DNA of 64,000 nucleotides, taken from Streptomyces sp. NRRL WC-3626 (GTDB lineage: Bacteria > Actinomycetota > Actinomycetes > Streptomycetales > Streptomycetaceae). The stretch is taken from assembly GCF_000718785.1 (NCBI RefSeq), contig NZ_JOCA01000018.1, forward strand, positions 124,001 through 188,000. Direction: 5' to 3'. Position 1 is the first letter of the stretch. Every line of letters begins with the position of its first letter. The translations under genes were made by a program, and so were the position numbers. Of this stretch, positions 33,927-41,932 are shown piece after piece. A model generated the notes under the pieces. The model was not told where the DNA came from, ran no database searches, and saw nothing but the letters and a program-made list of their open reading frames with translations.

Positions 33927-35045
33927 ATGACAGACGCATTGAAGCGCCTTTCCGACGAAGGCGTGGCGATCTGGCTGGACGACCTGTCGCGCAAGCGGAT
34001 CACGTCCGGCAACCTCGCCGAGCTGATCGACCAGCAGCACGTCGTGGGCGTCACCACCAACCCGTCGATCTTCCAGAAGGCGATTTCCGAGGGCGACGGC
34101 TACGAGCAGCAACTGACCGACCTCGCCGCCCGCAAGGTCACCGTCGAAGAGGCCATCCGCATGATCACGACGGCGGACGTCCGTGACGCCGCCGACATCC
34201 TGCGCCCGGTCTTCGACGCCACCGACGGCCAGGACGGCCGGGTCTCGATCGAGGTCGACCCGCGCCTGGCGCACGACACGCGGGCGACGGTCGCCGAGGC
34301 CAAGCAGCTGGCGTGGCTGGTGGACCGGCCCAACACGCTGATCAAGATCCCGGCGACGGAGGCCGGTATCCCGGCGATCGCCGAGACCATCGGTCTGGGC
34401 ATCAGCGTCAACGTGACGCTGATCTTCTCCCTGGAGCGCTACCGCAAGGTCATGGACGCCTTCCTGACCGGCCTGGAGAAGGCGAAGGAGCGCGGCCTGG
34501 ACCTGTCGAAGATCCACTCCGTGGCGTCCTTCTTCGTGTCCCGTGTGGACACCGAGATCGACAAGCGGATCGACGCGCTCGGCACCGACGAGGCGAAGGC
34601 GCTGCGCGGCAAGGCCGCCGTCGCCAACGCGCGCCTGGCCTACCAGGCGTACGAGGAGGTCTTCGGTACCGACCGCTGGGCCGCGCTGGAGCGCGAGGGC
34701 GCCAACAAGCAGCGTCCGCTGTGGGCGTCGACCGGTGTGAAGGACAAGGCGTACAAGGCGACGATGTACGTCGACGAGCTGGTGGCGCCGAACACGGTGA
34801 ACACCATGCCGGAGGCGACGCTGGCCGCCACCGAGCAGCAGGGCGAGATCCGCGGCAACGCGGTCGCCGGCACCTACGAGCAGGCGCGCGCCGACCTGGA
34901 CGCGGTCGAGGCGCTCGGCATCGCGTACGACGACGTGGTGCAGCTGCTGGAGGACGAGGGCGTCGACAAGTTCGAGGGCGCCTGGAACGACCTGCTGAAG
35001 TCGACCGAGGCGGAGCTGCAGCGCCTCGCCCCCTCGGAGGGCTGA
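33927..35045 (+). CDS. tal: Transaldolase
   Basis: Transaldolase transfers dihydroxyacetone between sugar phosphates in the non-oxidative pentose phosphate pathway. The protein is 372 aa, of the actinobacterial type. The Schiff-base lysine is in [11 protein letters not shown] (about 140). Other conserved parts are [12 protein letters not shown] and [15 protein letters not shown]. The ATG at 33927 follows AGGAGATGGA. It is 34 bp after tkt and 4 bp before zwf. Confidence 0.95.
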   Translation: MTDALKRLSDEGVAIWLDDLSRKRITSGNLAELIDQQHVVGVTTNPSIFQKAISEGDGYEQQLTDLAARKVTVEEAIRMITTADVRDAADILRPVFDATDGQDGRVSIEVDPRLAHDTRATVAEAKQLAWLVDRPNTLIKIPATEAGIPAIAETIGLGISVNVTLIFSLERYRKVMDAFLTGLEKAKERGLDLSKIHSVASFFVSRVDTEIDKRIDALGTDEAKALRGKAAVANARLAYQAYEEVFGTDRWAALEREGANKQRPLWASTGVKDKAYKATMYVDELVAPNTVNTMPEATLAATEQQGEIRGNAVAGTYEQARADLDAVEALGIAYDDVVQLLEDEGVDKFEGAWNDLLKSTEAELQRLAPSEG

Positions 35046-35049
35046 AACC

Positions 35050-36406
35050 TTGTCGAGCAGCAACCCGCTGCGTGACCCCGCCGACCGACGGCTCCCGCGT
35101 ATCGCGGGGCCGTCGGGCCTGGTCATCTTCGGCGTGACGGGCGACCTGTCGCGCAAGAAGCTGATGCCGGCCGTGTACGACCTCGCCAACCGGGGTCTGC
35201 TGCCGCCGGGCTTCTCGCTGGTGGGTTTCGCCCGCCGGGAGTGGGCGAACGAGGACTTCGCGCAGGAGGTCCACGACGCGGTCAAGGAGCACGCCCGTAC
35301 CCCCTTCCGTGAAGAGGTCTGGCAGCAGCTCATCCAGGGCATGCGGTTCGTTCAGGGCACCTTCGACGACGACGAGTCGTTCGAGCGGCTGCGGGACACG
35401 ATCGAGGAGCTGGACAAGGCGCAGGGCACGGGCGGCAACTTCGCCTTCTACCTGTCGGTGCCGCCCCGGTCCTTCCCGGTGGTCATCCAGCAGCTGAAGA
35501 AGCACGGGCTGGCCGACCAGACCAACGGGTCCTGGCGGCGGGCGGTGATCGAGAAGCCGTTCGGGCACGATCTGAAGTCGGCCGAGGAACTGAACGCCCT
35601 CGTGCACGAGGTGTTCGCCCCGGAGCAGGTGTTCCGGATCGACCACTACCTCGGCAAGGAGACGGTCCAGAACATCCTGGCGCTGCGGTTCGCCAACACG
35701 ATGTTCGAGCCGATCTGGAACCGGTCGTTCGTGGACCATGTGCAGATCACCATGGCCGAGGACATCGGCATCGGCGGCCGGGCCGGTTACTACGACGGTA
35801 TCGGCGCCGCCCGTGACGTCATCCAGAACCACCTTCTGCAGCTGATGGCGCTGACCGCGATGGAGGAGCCGGCCTCCTTCGACGCGGACGCGCTGGCGGC
35901 GGAGAAGACCAAGGTGCTCGGTGCCGTGCGGCTGCCGAAGGACCTGGGCCGGGACACCGTGCGCGGGCAGTACGCGGCCGGCTGGCAGGGCGGCGCGAAG
36001 GCGGTCGGGTATCTGGAGGAGGACGGCATCGACGCCTCCTCGAAGACCGACACCTATGCGGCGATCCGGCTGGGCGTCGACAACCGCCGCTGGGCGGGTG
36101 TCCCCTTCTATCTGCGCACCGGCAAGCGGCTGGGCCGCCGGGTCACCGAGATCGCGGTGGTCTTCCAGCGGGCGCCGCACTCCCCCCCCGGAGGCGTACG
36201 AGCGTCTGATCCTCGACGTTCTGCTCGGCGACTCCAATCTCTTCCCGCGTACGGAGGAGGTGGAGCTGTCCTGGAAGATCCTCGACCCGATCGAGCGGTA
36301 CTGGGACGGCAACGGCAGGCCGGCCCAGTACCCGGCCGGCACCTGGGGGCCCGTCGAGGCGGACGAAATGCTCGAGCGAGACGGACGGAGCTGGCGCCGG
36401 CCATGA
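35050..36406 (+). pseudogene. zwf: Glucose-6-phosphate dehydrogenase, broken by internal deletion and frameshift
   Basis: G6PD makes 6-phosphogluconolactone and NADPH. The TTG start at 35050 gives a normal N-terminal part: VIFGVTGDLSRKKLMPAVYDL (NADP site), IEKPFGHDLKSA and the active-site RIDHYLGKE. After VVFQRAPHSP, at about residue 379, the frame shifts at a run of eight C (36182-36189). The normal C-terminal sequence resumes in another frame as PEAYERLILDVLLGD to DGRSWRRP and the TGA at 36404. About 56 residues expected between are absent. Unshifted, the first frame runs on into opcA in frame. It may be a real lesion or an assembly error; Streptomyces often has a second zwf. Confidence 0.85.
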
Positions 36407-37440
36407 AGACAGACCTCACGGACACCACCGCCAGCAAGATCAACAAGGCGCTGGTGCAGGCCCGCCGGGCGATCGGCACACCGGCCGTCGGCATGGTGCT
36501 CACGCTGGTCATCGTCACGGACGAGGAGAACGCGTACGACGCGCTGAAGTCGGCCGGCGACGCCTCGCACGAGCATCCCTCGCGCACGCTGGTCGTCATC
36601 AAGCGTGTCTCCCGTTCGCCGCGCGACCGCACCCAGTCCCGTCTCGACGCCGAGGTGCGGGTCGGCGCGGACGCCGGCACCGGCGAGATCGTCGTCCTGC
36701 GCCTGTACGGCGAGGTCGCCGAGCACGCCCAGTCGGTGGTGCTGCCGCTGCTGCTGCCGGACGCCCCGGTGGTGGTGTGGTGGCCGGTCAACTCCCCCCT
36801 GGACCCGGCGAAGGACCCGCTGGGCGCGCTGGGCCAGCGCAGGGTGACCGACACCTACGCCTGCGAGAAGCCGGTGCAAGAGCTGGCCGCCCGCGCCGAC
36901 GCCTACACCCCCGGTGACACGGACCTGTCGTGGACCCGCATCACGCCCTGGCGTTCGATGCTGGCCGCGGCGCTGGACCAGGTCGCCTGTGAGGTGCAGG
37001 GCGTCGAGGTGGAGGGCGAGGAGTTCAACCCGAGCTGTGAGCTGCTGGCGATGTGGCTCGCGGACCGGCTGGACGTCCCCGTCAGGCGCGCCCGCTCCAG
37101 CGGTCCCGGGCTGACGGCCGTCCGGATGGACACCGACTGCGGTCCGATCGTGCTGGACCGTGCCGACGGTTCGCTGGCGACGCTGTCCATCCAGGGTCAG
37201 CCGAAGCGTGCGGTGGCGCTCAAGCGCCGGGACACGGCGGAGCTGATCGCGGAGGAGCTGCGCCGGCTGGACCCGGACGACACGTACGCGTCGGCGCTGC
37301 GCTACGGCGTGGAGCGGCTGAAGTCGGCCAAAGGAGCAGGGGAACGAGAAGGCGTCCCCACTCCCGTCGAGTCGGCTGCGAAAGCTCCCGCGGCAGAGGC
37401 GACGGCGCAGGCCCCGGTGAAGAAGGCGGCGGCGAAGTGA
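36403..37440 (+). CDS. opcA: OpcA, glucose-6-phosphate dehydrogenase assembly protein
   Basis: OpcA activates or helps assemble G6PD in cyanobacteria and actinobacteria. The protein is 345 aa, beginning MKTDLTDTTASKINKALVQAR, with WWPVNSPLDPAKDPLG, YTPGDTDLSWTRITPWRSMLAAALDQ in outline and a C-terminal Ala/Lys tail (EATAQAPVKKAAAK). Its ATG overlaps the zwf TGA (ATGA), so it was translationally coupled to intact zwf. With the lesion in zwf the upstream frame now runs through this start in the same frame, which could yield a fused protein. The internal start is still usable. Confidence 0.92.
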   Translation: MKTDLTDTTASKINKALVQARRAIGTPAVGMVLTLVIVTDEENAYDALKSAGDASHEHPSRTLVVIKRVSRSPRDRTQSRLDAEVRVGADAGTGEIVVLRLYGEVAEHAQSVVLPLLLPDAPVVVWWPVNSPLDPAKDPLGALGQRRVTDTYACEKPVQELAARADAYTPGDTDLSWTRITPWRSMLAAALDQVACEVQGVEVEGEEFNPSCELLAMWLADRLDVPVRRARSSGPGLTAVRMDTDCGPIVLDRADGSLATLSIQGQPKRAVALKRRDTAELIAEELRRLDPDDTYASALRYGVERLKSAKGAGEREGVPTPVESAAKAPAAEATAQAPVKKAAAK

Positions 37441-38222
37441 GTACGGCACCGCAGCTGGTCGTGCACCGGGACAAGGAGCTGATGGCGCAGGCCGCGGCGG
37501 CCCGGCTGATCACGAGGATCGTGGACGCGCAGGCGTCGCGGGGCTCCGCATCCGTCGTCCTGACGGGCGGCCGCAACGGCAACGGCCTGCTGGCCGCGCT
37601 GGCGGCCGCCCCGGCGCGGGACGCGATCGACTGGTCCCGGCTGGACCTGTGGTGGGGTGACGAGCGCTTCCTGCCGGAGGGCGACCCGGAGCGCAATGTC
37701 ACGCAGGCTCGTGAGGCACTGCTGGACGCGGTGCCGTTGGACCCGGAGCGCGTGCACGCCATGCCCGCGTCGGACGGCCCGCACGGCTCGGACGTCGACA
37801 CGGCGGCGGCCGCCTACGCGGAGGAACTGGCGGCAGCGGCGGACCCGTCGCACCACGCCCCGGTCCCGTCCTTCGACGTCCTGATGCTGGGCGTCGGCCC
37901 GGACACCCATGTGGCGTCGCTCTTCCCGGAGTTCCCGGCGGTCCGCGAAACGGAGCGCACGGTGGTGGGCGTCCACGGCGCCCCGAAACCCCCGCCGACG
38001 AGGATCACCCTGACCCTCCCCGCGATCCGGGCGGCAAGGGAGGTCTGGCTCCTGGCAGCCGGCGAGGACAAGGCGGAGGCAGCGGAGATCGCCCTGTCGG
38101 GAGCGGGCGAGATCCAGTCCCCGGCAGCGGGCGCGTACGGCCGCACCCGCACACTGTGGCTGCTGGACAGCGCTGCGGCGTCCCGGCTCCCAAGGGCGCT
38201 GTACCCACCGGCGTCGGCGTAG
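37437..38222 (+). CDS. pgl: 6-phosphogluconolactonase
   Basis: Pgl hydrolyses 6-phosphogluconolactone, the product of G6PD. The protein is 261 aa, of the DevB/Pgl type. It shows VVLTGGRNGNGLLAAL, then WWGDERFLPEGDPERNVTQAREALLD in outline, MLGVGPDTHVASLFP with the catalytic-loop His, and LPAIRAAREVWLLAAGEDKA. The GTG overlaps the opcA stop (GTGA). In place of the usual SGG near the N-terminus it has TGG. It is the last gene of the pentose phosphate set and is followed by a repeat with a hairpin. Confidence 0.93.
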   Translation: MSTAPQLVVHRDKELMAQAAAARLITRIVDAQASRGSASVVLTGGRNGNGLLAALAAAPARDAIDWSRLDLWWGDERFLPEGDPERNVTQAREALLDAVPLDPERVHAMPASDGPHGSDVDTAAAAYAEELAAAADPSHHAPVPSFDVLMLGVGPDTHVASLFPEFPAVRETERTVVGVHGAPKPPPTRITLTLPAIRAAREVWLLAAGEDKAEAAEIALSGAGEIQSPAAGAYGRTRTLWLLDSAAASRLPRALYPPASA

Positions 38223-38225
38223 ATT

Positions 38226-38327
38226 CAGCCCGTCCGGCGTTCGAGGACGAGGCCCGAAGGGCCGAAGAAGGGGGTCCGGGGGCGCAGCCCTCAGGGGACG
38301 GGAACGGGAAGGGGCGGCGGGGGCGGG
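38226..38327 (+). repeat. Streptomyces intergenic GC-rich repeat, copy 3
   Basis: It starts TCAGCCCGTCCGGCGTTCGA, three bases after the pgl stop, and continues with GGGGGTCCGGGGGCGCAGCC and GGGAAGGGGCGGCGGGGGCG, as in the copies at 4904 and 48760. An extra block ACGAGGCCCGAAGGGCCGAA forms a small internal hairpin not seen in the others. Confidence 0.8.
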
Positions 38328-38346
38328 AAAAAGCCCCCACCGCCCC
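38311..38346. terminator. Bidirectional terminator between pgl and the convergent permease gene
   Basis: Arms 38311-38324 and 38333-38346 pair over 14 bp with one mismatch around GGGAAAAA. It uses the end of the GC-rich repeat as its left arm and stops 7 bp short of the permease gene end. On the minus strand the loop gives a short T run. Confidence 0.65.
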
Positions 38347-38352
38347 CACCCG

Positions 38353-39192
38353 CTACTTGACGGACCCCGCCATGACCCCCTGCACGAAGTGCCGCTGAAA
38401 CGCGAAGAACACCGCGACCGGCACCACCAGCGACAGGAACGCCCCCGGCGCCAGCACATCGATATTGCTGCCGAACTGCCGGATCTGCGACTGCAGCTGC
38501 ACGGTCAACGGCTGCGAGGAACTGTCCGCGAACAACAACGCGACGAGCATGTCGTTCCACACCCAGAGAAACTGGAAGATCGCCAGACTGGCGATGGCCG
38601 GCCGGCCCACGGGCAACACCAGCCGAGTGAAGATCCGCCACTCGCTCCCTCCGTCCATCCGGGCGGCCTCCAGCATCTCCTTCGGCATCTCCGCGAAGTA
38701 GTTCCGCAGCAGGAACACCGCGAACGGCAGCCCGTACGCCACATGGAACAGCACGACCCCGGGAATGGTCCCGAACAGCCCGAGCTGCCCGAAGAGCTTG
38801 GCGACCGGCAGCAGCCCGATCTGCACGGGCACGACCAACAGCGCGACCACCAGCAGGAAAACAGGCTCCCGCCCGGGGAAGTCCAGCCAGGCGAAGGCGT
38901 ATCCGGCGAGCGCGGCGACCACCACCACCAGCACCGTGGTGGGCACGGAGATCAGCACGGTGTTCCAGAACGCCTGAGTGATCCCCGAATTCCCCAGCAG
39001 CGCGGAGTAGTTGTCGAAGGACAGCTCCCCCGGGCTGGTGAACACGGTCCACCAGCCCCCCTCCGCCGTGTCCTGCGCGGACCGCAGCGAGGAGAGGAAC
39101 AGCCCGGCCAGCGGGGTCATCCACACCAGCCCGATCACCACCAGGAACGCCTGCACCACCACGTTGCCCAGCACACGCCGCACCGCACTCAT
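38353..39192 (-). CDS. Sugar ABC transporter permease (MalG/AglG type)
   Basis: This is the second permease of an alpha-glucoside-type importer, 279 aa with six helices beginning VVVQAFLVVIGLVWMTPLAGLFLSSL. The EAA loop is EAARMDGGSEWRIFTRLVLP. The end HFVQGVMAGSVK is typical of MalG-type permeases. The ATG at 39192 overlaps the stop of the upstream permease. The gene is last in the operon glucosidase-binding protein-permease-permease. No ATPase gene is present, so a shared ATPase such as MsiK is expected. Confidence 0.9.
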   Translation of the reverse strand: MSAVRRVLGNVVVQAFLVVIGLVWMTPLAGLFLSSLRSAQDTAEGGWWTVFTSPGELSFDNYSALLGNSGITQAFWNTVLISVPTTVLVVVVAALAGYAFAWLDFPGREPVFLLVVALLVVPVQIGLLPVAKLFGQLGLFGTIPGVVLFHVAYGLPFAVFLLRNYFAEMPKEMLEAARMDGGSEWRIFTRLVLPVGRPAIASLAIFQFLWVWNDMLVALLFADSSSQPLTVQLQSQIRQFGSNIDVLAPGAFLSLVVPVAVFFAFQRHFVQGVMAGSVK

Positions 39193-40550
39193 CGCTGACT
39201 CCTCCGGAAACGGCGGACGTTGAACACCATGGCGGGGATGACCAGAAGCAGCAGCAGTACACCCAGCGCACTGCCCAGCCCCTGGTTGTTGCCGCCGCCG
39301 AACGACACCAGCCACATCTGCGTCGCGAGCACGGTCGCGTCCTCCTGCACGGGGCCGGGCGCGATGATGTAGACGAGGTCGAAGACCTTCATCACGTTGA
39401 TCACCAGCGTCACGAACACCACGGTGAGGACGGGCGCGAGCAGCGGTACGGTGATCCGCCGGAAGATCTGCCACTCATTGGCCCCGTCCATCCGCGCCGC
39501 CTCGAGCGCGTCCCGGGGCAGCGCGGACAGCCCCGCCCCGATGAGCACCATCGCGAACCCGGTCCAGATCCACAGGTACGCCCCGATGATCGCGGGGGTG
39601 ACGAGCGCCGGGCCGAGCCAGGAGATTCCGTCGTAGGGAGCCGCGAAGTTCGACGAGGGGAGCTTCAGGGCGTACGCCCCTCCGTCGAGCCCCGCGAACC
39701 GAAACGACCCGTCGGCGGCCGTGGTCGTACTGGCCACCTTCTCGCCGTCCCGCACCGCCTCGACCGTGACACCGGGCAGCCCGCTCTCCTCCGGGTCGAC
39801 GACCCCCGGCTTGCCTCCCCCGCCGGGCGTGAAGTCGAGGTACACGACACCGCGTACCTCGTCCGAGCCGGCCTCCCCCGCCGCGGCGGCGGGTTCGGCA
39901 CCCCCCGGCAGATCCTTGGGCGCCACCCCCACCAGCCCCAGCACGGCGGCCGTTCCCCCGGGCGACACCTCCGCCCCGGTGACGTACGACCCGTCGGCCT
40001 CCTTGACCAGCCCCTCCCCCTCCCGCGCACGCGCGGCCGGATACGACGAGGAGCCCTCGAAGGCGTCGTGGACGGAGACGACCGCCGCGTTGAGCACGCC
40101 CTTGTCCGGGTCGTCGTCGTAGGCGAGCCGGAAGATGATGCCGGCGGCGAGGAAGGAGACGGCCATCGGCATGAAGAGCAGCAGCTTGAACGCGGTGGCC
40201 CAGCGGACCTTCTCCACCAGGACGGCGAGGATCAGCCCGAGCCCGGTCAGCAGCGTCGGAGCCACGACGACCCAGATCGCGGTGTTCCGGACGGCCTTGA
40301 GGGTGGTCGGGTCGCGGAACATCTCGGCGTAGTTCTCGCCGCCCACGAACTCGTTGCCGGAGGCGTCGAAGAAGCTGCGGCCGACGGAGAACAGCACCGG
40401 GTACACGACGAGCGCGCCCAGCAGCAGCAGGGCCGGGAAGACGAACAGCAGGGCGATCAGGCGCCCCCGACGGCGCAGGCGCCGGCCGCCCGCGCCGTCG
40501 GGGTGTGCGGGTGCCGGAGGGCTCGCCTCTTTCACCAGGGTGGCGGTCAT
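39189..40550 (-). CDS. Sugar ABC transporter permease (MalF/AglF type) with a Cna-B-like insertion
   Basis: This is the first permease of the glucoside importer, 453 aa, about 140 longer than usual. The first three helices (about 35-150) are followed by an extracytoplasmic insertion from about 160 to 280. Its second half, GVVYLDFTP, then GLPGVTVEAVRDGEKVASTT and ADGSFRFAGLDGGAYALKLP, has the pattern of a Cna-B/carboxypeptidase-regulatory beta-sandwich. The remaining helices then follow with the EAA loop EAARMDGANEWQIFRRITVP. E. coli MalF also has a large P2 loop at this place that contacts the binding protein, so a similar role is plausible. The ATG at 40550 lies 5 bp after the binding-protein stop. 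Confidence 0.88.
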   Translation of the reverse strand: MTATLVKEASPPAPAHPDGAGGRRLRRRGRLIALLFVFPALLLLGALVVYPVLFSVGRSFFDASGNEFVGGENYAEMFRDPTTLKAVRNTAIWVVVAPTLLTGLGLILAVLVEKVRWATAFKLLLFMPMAVSFLAAGIIFRLAYDDDPDKGVLNAAVVSVHDAFEGSSSYPAARAREGEGLVKEADGSYVTGAEVSPGGTAAVLGLVGVAPKDLPGGAEPAAAAGEAGSDEVRGVVYLDFTPGGGGKPGVVDPEESGLPGVTVEAVRDGEKVASTTTAADGSFRFAGLDGGAYALKLPSSNFAAPYDGISWLGPALVTPAIIGAYLWIWTGFAMVLIGAGLSALPRDALEAARMDGANEWQIFRRITVPLLAPVLTVVFVTLVINVMKVFDLVYIIAPGPVQEDATVLATQMWLVSFGGGNNQGLGSALGVLLLLLVIPAMVFNVRRFRRSQR

Positions 40551-40555
40551 GGCGG

Positions 40556-41887
40556 TCAGTTCCCGTACGCCTTGGCCGCGGCCTTCTCGAGCTCGGCGGC
40601 GGTCTTCGCCGGGTCGGCCGGGTCGCGCAGGAAGTCCTGGAGGATCTTCCACTCGCCGGTGCCCTTGGTGCCGCCGAAGGCGGCGGGGGCCTGGTCGGAC
40701 ATGTCGAAGCGGACCGAATCGCCCGCCTCGATCAGGGACTTGGCGGTGGCGCGGGTGACGTCGTCGCCGTAGGAGGCGAGGTCGAGCTTCTTGTTCGGGG
40801 AGAGGAAGCCGCCCGCCTCGGCCCATACGGCGGCGGCCTCCGGGGAGGCGAGGTACTCCACGAGTGCCATGCCGGCGTCGCTGTTCTTGCCGTCCTTGAG
40901 GACGACGGCCGCGTCACCGCCGCTGACCACGGGGGCCTTGCCGTCGCCGACCGGCGGGAACGGGAAGAAGTCGGCGTCGGTGCCGATGTCCTTGCCGAAC
41001 TGGTCCTTGGCGACACCGGCGACGAAGTCGCCCTCGTAGACCATGGCGGCCTCGGCCTTCGGGCCGAAGACCTTCTCCACCGAGCCGGGGAAGTCGGTGT
41101 TGAGGGCCTGCTTCTGGCCGCCCGCGACGAGCTGCTTGTCCTTGAAGAGCTTGCCGAGGGTGGTGAGCGCGCCGACGACGGTCGGGTCGGTCCACTTGAT
41201 CTCGTGCGCGGCGAGGGCGTCGTACTTCTCGGGCCCGGCCTGGGAGAGGTAGACGTTCTCGAACCAGTCGGTGAGCGTCCAGCCGTCCTGTCCGGCGACG
41301 GAGAACGCGGCGAGTCCGGAGTCGGAGATGGTGCGCCCGTTCTCCAGCATGGCGTCGTACGTCGTCGGCGGGGTGACGCCGGCCTGTTCGAGGGCCGCGG
41401 GGCTGTACCAGACGGTCGACTTGTGGGCGGCCTTGAAGTACAGGCCGTAGAGGGTGCCGTCGACGCTGCCGTAGTTCTGCCAGACGTCGGCGAAGTTGCC
41501 GCCGACCTGGCTCTTCACCTTCTCGTCGAGCGGCTTGAGCCAGCCCTTCTCGGCGAACTGCTTGAGTACGCCGACCTGCGGGACCATGACGACGTCGGGG
41601 GCGTTGCCGCCCTCGATCTTGCTGCCGACGACGGTGGAGACGTTGTCGCCGGTGGAGACGAAGGCGGTCTTGGCGCCGGTCTTCTCGGTGAAGGCGTCGA
41701 GCACCTTCTGGAAGTTCTTCTGCTCGCTGCCGGACCAGACACCGGCCACGGTGACGGTCTGGCCGCTGAGCGACTGGCCTTCGCCGCCGCCGGCGGTGAC
41801 GGGGTCGCCGCTGCCGCAGGCGGTCGCGCCGAGGGCGAGGACCAGGGCGGTGCATCCGGTGAGCAGGGTGGTACGTCGTCGCATCAT
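40556..41887 (-). CDS. Alpha-glucoside-type ABC transporter substrate-binding lipoprotein
   Basis: This is a family 1 extracellular solute-binding protein, 443 aa. The signal peptide ends in the lipobox LGATAC (Cys24), so it is a lipoprotein. The mature part begins SLSGQTVTVAGVWSGSEQKNFQ and contains NAPDVVMVPQVGVLKQFAEKGWLKPLD in outline. It resembles AglE/alpha-glucoside binding proteins in operons with GH13 glucosidases. ATG 41887 and ATG 41884 are adjacent. It lies 45 bp after the glucosidase gene and 5 bp before the permease. Confidence 0.88.
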   Translation of the reverse strand: MMRRRTTLLTGCTALVLALGATACGSGDPVTAGGGEGQSLSGQTVTVAGVWSGSEQKNFQKVLDAFTEKTGAKTAFVSTGDNVSTVVGSKIEGGNAPDVVMVPQVGVLKQFAEKGWLKPLDEKVKSQVGGNFADVWQNYGSVDGTLYGLYFKAAHKSTVWYSPAALEQAGVTPPTTYDAMLENGRTISDSGLAAFSVAGQDGWTLTDWFENVYLSQAGPEKYDALAAHEIKWTDPTVVGALTTLGKLFKDKQLVAGGQKQALNTDFPGSVEKVFGPKAEAAMVYEGDFVAGVAKDQFGKDIGTDADFFPFPPVGDGKAPVVSGGDAAVVLKDGKNSDAGMALVEYLASPEAAAVWAEAGGFLSPNKKLDLASYGDDVTRATAKSLIEAGDSVRFDMSDQAPAAFGGTKGTGEWKILQDFLRDPADPAKTAAELEKAAAKAYGN

Positions 41888-41932
41888 CGTCGATGTCCTT
41901 CGTGGGTACGGGAGTTGCGTCGGTACGGGTCT

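Noticed and set aside
35050..37440. A genuine 796-aa G6PD-OpcA fusion gene
   Set aside because: The normal zwf C-terminus is present in another frame and its TGA still overlaps the opcA ATG, so the continuous frame is a by-product of a lesion or assembly error.
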